From NCBI GenBank assembly GCA_964513975.1, contig CAZEON010000031.1, positions 1 to 14,602 on the forward strand: DNA of 14,602 nt, given 5' to 3'. Source of the stretch: CAZVBV01 sp964513975 (GTDB lineage: Bacteria > Patescibacteriota > Gracilibacteria > UBA4473). A program made the position numbers and the translations under genes. Below the pieces are notes generated by a model. The model searched no databases, was not told where the DNA came from, and saw only the letters and a list, made by a program, of their open reading frames with translations. Positions 7,871-12,304 of this stretch are shown here, piece after piece (positions within the stretch are counted from its first letter, which is position 1; each line of letters starts with the position of its first letter).

Positions 7871-8230
7871 TTAATCCAAATCAAACTTGTCCCATGGATC
7901 ATTAACATCATGAAGTGTAGCCCCTTTTTTATAGGCACTAAACTCAAATTTCGGAATATCGAGTGCTTCAAAAAGTTGTTCTTCATAATTGTAGTGTCCA
8001 AAAATTTCTTTTGCTTCCAATTTTACAAATGGCAACGATATTGTTGGTGGACTCATTACCGTTTCCAATGTACGAGAAATAAGCTCATGATTGACTCCTT
8101 TTTCTTCATTTTTGTCTTGGGATTTAATCGTATATCCACTGCGCTCTAGTTTTTCGATAAACACTTTGTGATCATCTGTTCTTGCTGAATTTTGTGTCGC
8201 TCCGATTTCAAAAAAATCTTTTTTAGACAT
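7871..8230 (-). CDS. Hypothetical protein, 119 residues
   Basis: I do not recognise the family. The protein starts MSKKDFFEIGATQNSARTDD and is soluble, charged and without membrane segments or a signal peptide. It ends in an acidic, aromatic tail (NDPWDKFDLD). Its composition is protein-like and the frame is the only long one here, so a real gene is likely. No Shine-Dalgarno lies before the ATG (AATAAATTT). It sits between the HAD remnant and the tRNA-Trp gene on the strand opposite to the tRNA. The palindrome at 7824-7850 lies just behind its stop. Confidence 0.6.
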   Translation of the reverse strand: MSKKDFFEIGATQNSARTDDHKVFIEKLERSGYTIKSQDKNEEKGVNHELISRTLETVMSPPTISLPFVKLEAKEIFGHYNYEEQLFEALDIPKFEFSAYKKGATLHDVNDPWDKFDLD

Positions 8231-8282
8231 AAATTTATTGTTTAAGCTATTTTCATTATGACAATTTTTTCAAAAAAGAGTA

Positions 8283-8305
8283 TCCCTTTCCCTTTGTCAT
8301 CCCAG
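8283..8305. repeat. Partial GTCATCCC dispersed repeat
   Basis: TCCCTTTCCCTTTGTCATCC and the following CAG are the inverse of the GGGATGACAAAAGGGAAA end of the repeats at 3226 and 12203. Only one half of the hairpin is left; the tRNA promoter follows directly. Confidence 0.5.
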
Positions 8306-8307
8306 AC

Positions 8308-8335
8308 TTGATTTTTTCCCTTTGCTTCCTACAAT
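8308..8335 (+). promoter_or_regulatory. Promoter of tRNA-Trp
   Basis: TTGATT (8308-8313), a 16-bp spacer and TACAAT (8330-8335, 5 of 6 matches to the -10 consensus) end 12 bp before the tRNA 5' end. This is the expected spacing for a short-leader tRNA transcript. Confidence 0.6.
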
Positions 8336-8347
8336 CCCTATCGACAA

Positions 8348-8421
8348 AGGCGCGTAGTTAAATGGTATAACCTCGGTCTCCAAAACCGATGTCGTGGGTT
8401 CGATTCCTACCGCGCCTGCCA
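8348..8421 (+). tRNA. tRNA-Trp, anticodon CCA
   Basis: Full cloverleaf of 74 nt: acceptor AGGCGCG (8348-8354) with CGCGCCT (8411-8417); D stem GTTA/TAAC with loop AATGGTA; anticodon stem TCGGT/ACCGA around loop CTCCAAA with anticodon CCA at 8380-8382; variable TGTC; T stem GTGGG/CCTAC (one G-T pair) with loop TTCGATT; discriminator G and an encoded CCA (8419-8421). The 3' end GATTCCTACCGCGCCTGCCA recurs at 9750 and, degenerate, at 10729, so the gene appears to be an integration target. The plus-strand tRNA is followed by minus-strand cargo genes. Confidence 0.96.
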
Positions 8422-8428
8422 GTTCGTG

Positions 8429-8438
8429 CACTAATGTG
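8429..8438. repeat. CACTAATGTG motif, copy 1
   Basis: The motif occurs here as TGCACTAATGTGCA, itself an inverted repeat (TGCAC/GTGCA), 7 nt after the tRNA. Copies 2 and 3 are at 8547 and 9915. Confidence 0.5.
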
Positions 8439-8439
8439 C

Positions 8440-8470
8440 AATAGTGACCGATATAAGTCACTATTTTTCT
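8440..8470 (+). terminator. Intrinsic terminator of tRNA-Trp
   Basis: AATAGTGAC and GTCACTATT form a perfect 9-bp stem with loop CGATATAA, running into TTTTT and then CTTATTT. It begins 19 nt behind the tRNA CCA. Confidence 0.75.
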
Positions 8471-8546
8471 TATTTGTGTATTTGCTTGTTATAAATTGAG
8501 CTAATCATTCCTTTATGAAATCTCTAAAAGAGAAAGGGCGATAGGG

Positions 8547-8558
8547 CACTAATGTGAA
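8547..8558. repeat. CACTAATGTGAA motif at the fic 3' end, copy 2
   Basis: The motif overlaps the fic stop. Read on the minus strand it encodes Ser-His-stop (TCA CAT TAG), so the repeat supplies the end of the gene. It lies 125 nt from the tRNA end; the matching copy in cassette 2 lies 145 nt from the tRNA-like end. Confidence 0.55.
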
Positions 8559-9466
8559 GAGGAATTGCGATTTATATATTCTTGTACAGACTGTAAATTT
8601 GATACCCAATTTCGTCCTTGTTTATAAGCATTAATGAATCCTTTTCTTGCTAAGAAGCCAAGATATTCTGCTGAATAGGGTGTATGGGGAGCAATTTGAG
8701 AAAGAGAAATATATTCTTCATTTGAATGTGTGGAAAACGCAGAAATATAAATATCGAGAGAACGCTCAATAGCTTGTCCAATCAAAAGAGTTAGTTTCTC
8801 ATAGTTCTCCTTATTTGCCTGATTGAGAGCATCATAATATTTTTTCCGATCATTTTTTAAAATAATTGCCGGAGGATAACCTTCTTTCATTAAAAGAAGA
8901 TTCATGAATAAACGTGCAGTACGTCCGTTTCCATCAAAAAACGGATGAATCCATACAAAACGATGGTGCGCAAATGTTGCGAGAGATAAGAAGTTTCCTC
9001 TTTTTTGTTGAATAGTTACTTTTTTTACAAACTCTGTCATTAAATCGGGAACTTTGTGTCCAGCGGGAGGGATGAAATTTGCTCCTATAATTCGAACTTG
9101 TCCATCTCTATATCTTCCAGCAAATTCTTCTTCAATACCATCCAAAACAAGTTTATGGATTTCAAAAATATGAGATTCCGTACATTTAAAATTTTGTTGT
9201 ATTATTTTTTCCAAGTATTGAATGGCGTTTTCATGGTTTTTAGCTTCAAAATGTTCTCGAAGTGGTTTTCCTTTTATAGTCATGCCTTCTTCGAGAACAA
9301 GTCGTGTTTCTTGCAGAGTAAGGGTGTTCCCTTCAATAGCATTTGAGTTATACGTCCATTCAAGGGCTAATTGTTTTTTTAGTTTTTCCAAAACAACGGT
9401 TGGAATTGGACGAAGTTGATCCAACTGTTTTTTTTTCTTTTGAATGCGAAGGAATAAATTATTCAT
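8549..9466 (-). CDS. fic: Fic/DOC family protein with inhibitory helix and C-terminal HTH
   Basis: The 305-residue protein has the Fic core motif HPFFDGNGRTAR at 174-185, with the catalytic His, the phosphate-binding DGNGR loop and the trailing Arg all intact. An inhibitory helix motif SNAIEG (S-x-x-x-E-G) is at 41-46, so it is a class II Fic protein that should be self-inhibited. The flap region (RYRDGQVRIIGANFIPP) is present. Residues about 250-300 look like a winged helix-turn-helix (SLSQIAPHTPYSAEYLGFLARKGFI). Fic enzymes usually transfer AMP from ATP to target proteins; the target is unknown here. The ATG overlaps one arm of an inverted repeat (9466-9499), which fits autoregulation by the HTH domain (inference). 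Cargo of cassette 1; the flanking repeats suggest horizontal origin. Confidence 0.93.
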   Translation of the reverse strand: MNNLFLRIQKKKKQLDQLRPIPTVVLEKLKKQLALEWTYNSNAIEGNTLTLQETRLVLEEGMTIKGKPLREHFEAKNHENAIQYLEKIIQQNFKCTESHIFEIHKLVLDGIEEEFAGRYRDGQVRIIGANFIPPAGHKVPDLMTEFVKKVTIQQKRGNFLSLATFAHHRFVWIHPFFDGNGRTARLFMNLLLMKEGYPPAIILKNDRKKYYDALNQANKENYEKLTLLIGQAIERSLDIYISAFSTHSNEEYISLSQIAPHTPYSAEYLGFLARKGFINAYKQGRNWVSNLQSVQEYINRNSSSH

Positions 9467-9499
9467 ATCGGATAGTATCTATTTCAATGCTATCCGATA
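9466..9499 (-). promoter_or_regulatory. Inverted repeat / candidate operator at the fic start
   Basis: TATCGGATAG (9466-9475) and CTATCCGATA (9490-9499) are perfect 10-bp arms with a 14-bp spacer. One arm reaches the fic start codon. On the minus strand a TTGACT (-35) and TAGCAT (-10, 4 of 6 matches) at 16-bp spacing would place the other arm within the promoter. The same arrangement recurs at 10586-10619. Confidence 0.65.
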
Positions 9500-9523
9500 C
9501 TTTCTAAAAGTCAACTTTAAAAT

Positions 9524-9575
9524 GTCAAACGAAAGGGTTCTATGGTGACCGATGTCCTATGGCGATAAAAATTGA
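9524..9575. repeat. 52-bp cassette-end block, copy 1
   Basis: The block starts GTCAAACGAAAGGGTTCTAT and ends ATAAAAATTGA. It aligns without gaps to 10645-10696 with 45 of 52 identities. It begins 24 nt beyond the inverted repeat (25 nt in copy 2). It is the main content of the 462-bp gene-free stretch 9467-9928. Confidence 0.75.
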
Positions 9576-9663
9576 GACTTTTGTGAATTGAAAACTTTGA
9601 GGATGCTTTCGTGGATTGTTTTAAGGTTTTCTAGGGTTTTTTTGCTTTTATAAATGGTAGGAA

Positions 9664-9769
9664 TTGAACCCGGGTTCGTTAATTTGTATCGAGTGAAACG
9701 AGGATGAAAACCCCTCTACCGAACCTCGCAAAGCGAGGTGAAGGGACGAGATTCCTACTGCGCCTGCCA
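9664..9769. repeat. Interrupted tRNA-Trp 3'-end copy 1 (attR-like)
   Basis: TTGAACCCGGGTTCG (9664-9678; GAACCCGGGTTC is a perfect palindrome) ends in the tRNA string GGGTTCG. The next tRNA bases, ATTCCTAC-GCGCCTGCCA, follow only at 9751-9769, after 72 nt that contain the hairpin CCTCGC-AAA-GCGAGG (9724-9738). In the intact tRNA these strings are adjacent. The distal 20 nt match the tRNA end at 19 of 20 positions including CCA. No full tRNA can be folded here. Confidence 0.65.
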
Positions 9770-9914
9770 AACAGGACATTAATCTAGCTATAGATTCACT
9801 TTGCTAGCATCAGTGGGCAGTAATATTTTTCTTAAATTTTGATTTCAATAAGCCTTTATGGGCTTGTTTATCTTGTTTTTAAGGGTTCAAGACTTGTTGC
9901 CTATGTTGAATGGA

Positions 9915-9926
9915 CACTAATGTGAA
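9915..9926. repeat. CACTAATGTGAA motif at the antitoxin 3' end, copy 3
   Basis: Identical to the 12-nt motif at 8547-8558. It falls in the same frame relative to the upstream gene: after the gene's own TAA come ATT TCA CAT TAG, so the repeat again reads Ser-His-stop. Confidence 0.55.
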
Positions 9927-9928
9927 AT

Positions 9929-10246
9929 TTAAATACTTAATGCTCTTTCTCTGATGTAGGAGGAAGTTGTTTTTCCAACTGCCATTGCTTTTTTTTCAAT
10001 AATTTTTTTTTCTCCAGCTTTTATTCGAATACGAATGAATGTGTCTTGTTTTGCATTTTGTTTTAAATTGTGAGCAATATTTGGAAGATCTAAAATGAGT
10101 TCCGGAATATCTTCTATCAAAAAATCTTGCTTTATTCCCAATTTTGTACAAGAAAGATGCATTAATTTTTCTCCATCTTCTTGAAATGGTTTTCCAAGAA
10201 CATATTCATATTTTTGAGAGCCGATGGTGAATGTATTAGTAATCAT
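9929..10246 (-). CDS. Antitoxin-like protein with C-terminal ribbon-helix-helix-like segment
   Basis: The 105-residue protein starts with a small beta-rich part, followed by QDFLIEDIPELILDLPNIAHN, and ends with FIRIRIKAGEKKIIEKKAMAVGKTTSSYIRERAL. That last segment has the strand-helix-helix pattern of RHH DNA-binding domains, as in many antitoxins and MobC-like proteins. The ATG overlaps the stop of the HicA-like toxin gene (ATGA), so it is the second gene of a two-gene operon. By position and DNA-binding look it is the antitoxin and autorepressor, but it does not have a standard HicB N-terminal domain that I can recognise. The function is inferred. Confidence 0.65.
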   Translation of the reverse strand: MITNTFTIGSQKYEYVLGKPFQEDGEKLMHLSCTKLGIKQDFLIEDIPELILDLPNIAHNLKQNAKQDTFIRIRIKAGEKKIIEKKAMAVGKTTSSYIRERALSI

Positions 10247-10485
10247 GAGAATAGATTATGAGAAAGAAGTATTTTTAGGGATTTCTTTTTATAAAAGGGC
10301 TTACAATCGTTTTGATGAAGAGGAATCACAATAAGAATCTTATTTTCCATTTTGCATACAATATGACTTCCTTTTCCTTGAACAATTTCTATTCCGAGCC
10401 ATTCCATTAATTTCAAGAGATCAACTAAAGAAATCGATTGCGGTGAAGCTTTAAATTTAAGAATTAGTTTTTCTTCTTTTGTCAT
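10243..10485 (-). CDS. hicA: HicA-like mRNA interferase toxin
   Basis: The 80-residue protein has the HicA layout: an N-terminal helix region (SISLVDLLKLMEWLGIEIV), then GKGSHIVCKM with the conserved G-SH catalytic histidine, then a strand ILIVIPLHQND and a C-terminal helix region with K--LK-LL in place of the usual L-ILK. HicA proteins have a dsRNA-binding-like fold and cleave mRNA. It is slightly longer than typical HicA (about 60-75 residues) and overlaps the downstream antitoxin-like gene by ATGA, with the toxin first as in most hicAB operons. There is no Shine-Dalgarno; the start lies close behind a candidate promoter. Confidence 0.75.
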   Translation of the reverse strand: MTKEEKLILKFKASPQSISLVDLLKLMEWLGIEIVQGKGSHIVCKMENKILIVIPLHQNDCKPFYKKKSLKILLSHNLFS

Positions 10486-10496
10486 TGTGTCTACAT

Positions 10497-10523
10497 TTTA
10501 TACTTTTTGTTATAACAAATCAA
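10497..10523 (-). promoter_or_regulatory. Promoter with palindromic operator for the hicA-like operon
   Basis: On the minus strand TATAAA (10497-10502) is 15 bp from TTGATT (10518-10523). The perfect 14-bp palindrome TTTGTTATAACAAA (10506-10519) fills the spacer, the usual place for a TA autorepressor site. The expected transcript start is only about 5 nt from the ATG. Confidence 0.5.
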
Positions 10524-10585
10524 GAAAAAAGAGAAAAATTTAAAAAAAATAACTCGCTGTTCTAGTCTTGACCCCAAAATATAAA

Positions 10586-10619
10586 TATCGGATAGTTTTA
10601 TTTCTTCACCTATCCAATA
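10586..10619 (-). promoter_or_regulatory. Inverted repeat, cassette 2 copy
   Basis: TATCGGATAG (10586-10595) and CTATCCAATA (10610-10619), again with a 14-bp spacer; one arm mismatch. Unlike cassette 1 it lies 100 bp from the cargo start, so it is not obviously the operator of hicA; it may be a relic of the cassette end. With the 52-bp block and tRNA-like end it fills the 334-bp gene-free stretch 10486-10819. Confidence 0.6.
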
Positions 10620-10644
10620 CTGACAAGAGAAAAATTCCTGGGAA

Positions 10645-10696
10645 GTCAAATGAAAGGGTTCTATGGTAACCAATGCACTATGGCAATAAAAGTTGA
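10645..10696. repeat. 52-bp cassette-end block, copy 2
   Basis: The block starts GTCAAATGAAAGGGTTCTAT and ends ATAAAAGTTGA; 45 of 52 positions match copy 1 at 9524, with no gaps. Here it runs straight into the GAACCCGGGTTCG palindrome, whereas copy 1 has 88 nt in between. Confidence 0.75.
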
Positions 10697-10743
10697 ACCC
10701 GGGTTCGCTCTGCAGGAGCCAGAATAGCATTCCTACCACGCCT
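10693..10743. repeat. Interrupted tRNA-Trp 3'-end copy 2 (attR-like)
   Basis: TTGAACCCGGGTTCG (10693-10707) is followed after 21 nt by ATTCCTACCACGCCT (10729-10743), which matches the tRNA 3' arm at 14 of 15 positions but lacks GCCA. The split point, between TTCG and ATT of the T loop, is the same as in copy 1. Confidence 0.6.
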
Positions 10744-10784
10744 TATTGGATAATGGATGCTTTTCGAGCCTGAGCCTCAGACCC

Positions 10785-10813
10785 TTTACTTCACCTCTTT
10801 TTAATGATATAAT
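10785..10813 (+). promoter_or_regulatory. Strong promoter giving a probably leaderless transcript
   Basis: TTTACT (10785-10790), a 17-bp spacer and a perfect TATAAT (10808-10813). The ATG at 10820 is 7 nt from the end of the -10 box, so transcription should start at or next to the start codon. AGGAG touches the ATG directly, too close for normal Shine-Dalgarno use. Confidence 0.6.
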
Positions 10814-10819
10814 TAGGAG

Positions 10820-11602
10820 ATGGGGTCATTTCGAAAACTTGTTACTGGAGCGTGCTTAGGACTTTTTATTTTGAGTTCGACAGCTTTTGGGGCATCGGAT
10901 ACAAACAGTCTTCGTTCGAAAAATATTGAAACGGGATTTCTTTCCTATGCCACACTCGAAACAGTTCAGTCCTACACGGTGTAATCACTTCCACCCAAAG
11001 TGGTCGATATTGTTGACTGGGAGGCACTTAACGCGATTCCAAATGGATCAATTCAGACGTGTTCGCAGATAAATAAATATTCCGAATCGTGGGATTTTGT
11101 ACAAACGCACAAACGCTCAGAAACAGAAATCATTCTCGTGTCTCGGAAAAACGAATCCTATCCGTGCCATTACATCGCGATGCATTTGTGGAAAAATCAA
11201 TTTAACATGGCGTCGTTGGAAGATATTCCGATCGCGATTTCGCAGAAGTTTTTTAGCAAATATCCGATTTTTGTTCGAGAGATAAAGTTTTATCGGAAAT
11301 GGTTTCACAAACCAGAGACGGTTGACTACATCAAACATGAAGAAATGCATATTATTCAGGCGTTGCACAATCCTTATCTCGAGCGATACATGTGGAACGA
11401 TGAAAAATCAGCTCTCACTTTGTTCGGGGAATTCATCGAAGGATGTACAGAGTTTCACTTCAAAACGGATGGTCCCGAGTATGAAAATTACGTATCAGAA
11501 TATGAGCGATTACTTACAAATGCTCTAAAAAATGGTACCAAAATAGAAATTGATCGAGCGTGTGGAGGGGACTACGATGCGTTTGTTCAATTAAAAAATT
11601 AA
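10820..11602 (+). pseudogene. Secreted HExxH metallopeptidase-like protein, interrupted by in-frame TAA
   Basis: One reading frame runs from the ATG at 10820 to the TAA at 11600-11602, broken only by TAA at 10982-10984 (codon 55). The first part, MGSFRKLVTGACLGLFILSS and TAFGA, is a signal peptide with an A-F-G-A cleavage-like end. The second part starts SLPPKVVDIVDWEALNAIPN, is open for about 205 codons, and carries HEEMH (codons 173-177) plus GEFIEG with a possible third glutamate ligand, as in gluzincin-type zinc proteins. I do not know the exact family. A GTG at 11000 could start the second part, but no ribosome-binding site precedes it and it would lack the signal peptide. The intact remaining frame suggests a recent nonsense mutation or a sequence error (CAA or CAG to TAA is one change). 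Confidence 0.65.
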
Positions 11603-11612
11603 TATTCGCCTA

Positions 11613-11640
11613 ACATCGTCATTCCCGCTTGACGGGAATC
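11613..11640. repeat. Dispersed GTCATTCCCG hairpin
   Basis: ATTCCCG and CGGGAAT pair around CTTGA, preceded by GTC. It lies about 15 nt behind the interrupted HExxH gene. Same class as the repeats at 3134 and 12190. Confidence 0.6.
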
Positions 11641-11711
11641 GCTTCAGTTGTCCTCGTTTTTGAGAGTGGGAATTAACATGGGTATAGCGCTAATGCTTAC
11701 AAGTGTGAGAA

Positions 11712-12017
11712 TTATTCATGACTAGATCCCAGATATTCCTCTGGGATTCCGGGATGACAGGGGAGGAGAGGTTTTCGGAATGACAAAGGGGTGACTGGAT
11801 TCTTAACCTTCTTTGAAGAAAGGATTTTTTTTACACGGCCTACTTTTCCAGATTTGAGTCGCACCTTTATTCCATGAGGGTGTTTTGAGTCAGTGGTCAG
11901 CAATGATTCCACGATTCCTTTTGTGAGATGACCACTCTTTTGGTCTTCTTTTAGTACGATTTGAACCATGGTTCCAAGGGGAACGTTTTTGAGAAGGCGA
12001 CCGTCTTTACTGCTCAT
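11712..12017 (-). CDS. ywbE: YwbE family protein (DUF2196)
   Basis: From the ATG at 12017 the protein has 101 residues. Residues about 11-62 match the YwbE family well: LGTMVQIVLKEDQKSGHLTKGIVESLLTTDSKHPHGIKVRLKSGKVGRVKKI, in particular KEDQ-(T/S)G-LT-G-V and HPHGIKVRL--G-VGRV. The family is small (about 65 residues), with a beta-barrel-like fold and no established function. Odd: the last 30 or so residues (TPLSFRKPLLPCHPGIPEEY...) are a translation of the dispersed GGGATGAC repeat at 11722-11760, so the tail looks like a repeat-derived extension. The frame is open further up (TTG/ATT region to 12065), but the ATG start fits the family. Confidence 0.85.
   Translation of the reverse strand: MSSKDGRLLKNVPLGTMVQIVLKEDQKSGHLTKGIVESLLTTDSKHPHGIKVRLKSGKVGRVKKILSSKKVKNPVTPLSFRKPLLPCHPGIPEEYLGSSHE
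11722..11760 (-). repeat. Dispersed repeat at the ywbE 3' end
   Basis: ATCCCAGA and TCTGGGAT (11726-11747) form an 8-bp stem, followed by TCCGGGATGACAG. Read on the minus strand it aligns over about 37 nt with 12098-12135 on the plus strand with a few differences, so the two copies lie as inverted repeats around ywbE. Confidence 0.65.
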
Positions 12018-12097
12018 TACCGTGATGATACCACATATGAGATTCAGATTCTGAGAAAAAAACACTCCCCCAGTATCGTCATTGTCGCGAGTCCTTG

Positions 12098-12135
12098 TCT
12101 TCCCGGAATCCCGGAGGGATATCCGGGATCTAGCT
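12098..12135 (+). repeat. Dispersed repeat upstream of ywbE, inverted copy
   Basis: ATCCCGGA (12108-12115) and TCCGGGAT (12122-12129) form an 8-bp stem; the flanks TGTCTTCCCGGA and GATCTAG match the minus strand of 11718-11760. The stem differences are compensated in both arms (CCCAGA/TCTGGG against CCCGGA/TCCGGG), so pairing is kept. Confidence 0.65.
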
Positions 12136-12189
12136 ACAATGGATGAACCTACTTGGGGATTTAAAGAGATTGTAACTTCAAGAAGGTGC

Positions 12190-12250
12190 TTTTGTCAGGG
12201 CTGGGTCCCGGATACCCCGCAAGGCGGGGTTCCAGGATGACAAAAGGGAA
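12190..12250. repeat. Nested dispersed hairpin repeat
   Basis: The outer arms TTTTGTCA and TGACAAAA, and the inner stem CCCCGC-AAG-GCGGGG, make a long foldable element, with CTGGGTCCC and CCAGGATGACAAAAGGGAAA resembling the repeat at 3226. A weaker related piece (TCAGAATGACAAGGG) follows at about 12270. This and the copy at 12098 fill the 287 bp between ywbE and the helicase; no other gene is seen there. On the minus strand it could act as a bidirectional end-of-transcript hairpin behind the helicase, but has no clear T-run. Confidence 0.6.
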
Positions 12251-12304
12251 AGGGATTCCTCCGTTTCGGTCAGAATGACAAGGGATGGGGAGGGGAAGTC
12301 ATAT

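Larger units (their letters stand above)
8422..9769. mobile_element. Candidate non-autonomous cassette 1 at tRNA-Trp (fic cargo)
   Basis: The 1348-bp segment lies between the intact tRNA-Trp 3' end and a 20-nt copy of it (GATTCCTACTGCGCCTGCCA, 9750-9769, 19 of 20 identical). This is the pattern left by site-specific integration into a tRNA 3' end, where the element restores the tRNA and displaces the old end to the distal side. Cargo is one minus-strand fic gene. There is no integrase, so mobility would need a recombinase in trans. The flanks match those of cassette 2. An alternative is a duplication of the locus with later divergence of the cargo. Confidence 0.5.
9770..10743. mobile_element. 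Candidate non-autonomous cassette 2 (HicA-type TA cargo)
   Basis: The 974-bp segment runs from the first tRNA-like end to a second, more decayed one (10729-10743). It has the same order as cassette 1: a leader of about 145 nt, CACTAATGTGAA, minus-strand cargo, the TATCGGATAG inverted repeat, the 52-bp block, the GAACCCGGGTTCG palindrome, and the tRNA-like end. Cargo differs: a toxin-antitoxin-like gene pair. It carries no recombinase. The greater decay and distal place fit an older insertion. Position 9770-9914 holds no gene that I can support. Confidence 0.5.

Noticed and set aside
7777..8001. Open frame opposite in phase to the 119-residue gene
   Set aside because: It is a shadow of the 7871-8230 gene plus a translation of the palindrome at 7824-7850 (IRLRILRIRS).
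9651..9690. A possible tRNA on the minus strand (GGGTTCAATTCCTACC)
   Set aside because: It resembles a T arm, but the T stem does not pair and no acceptor, D or anticodon stems can be found. I treat it as part of the decayed tRNA-derived cassette end.
10491..10739. Open frame on the minus strand across the cassette 2 end
   Set aside because: It covers the inverted repeat, the 52-bp block and the tRNA-like end, all of which are conserved as DNA. Its product has no protein-like motifs.
8422..10743. CRISPR array
   Set aside because: The repeats are few, differ in length and spacing, and lie around genes; there are no regular spacers and no cas genes.
11000..11602. Independent gene starting at the GTG at 11000
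   Set aside because: No ribosome-binding site or promoter precedes it, and the same frame continues upstream through one stop codon into a clear signal peptide behind a strong promoter.
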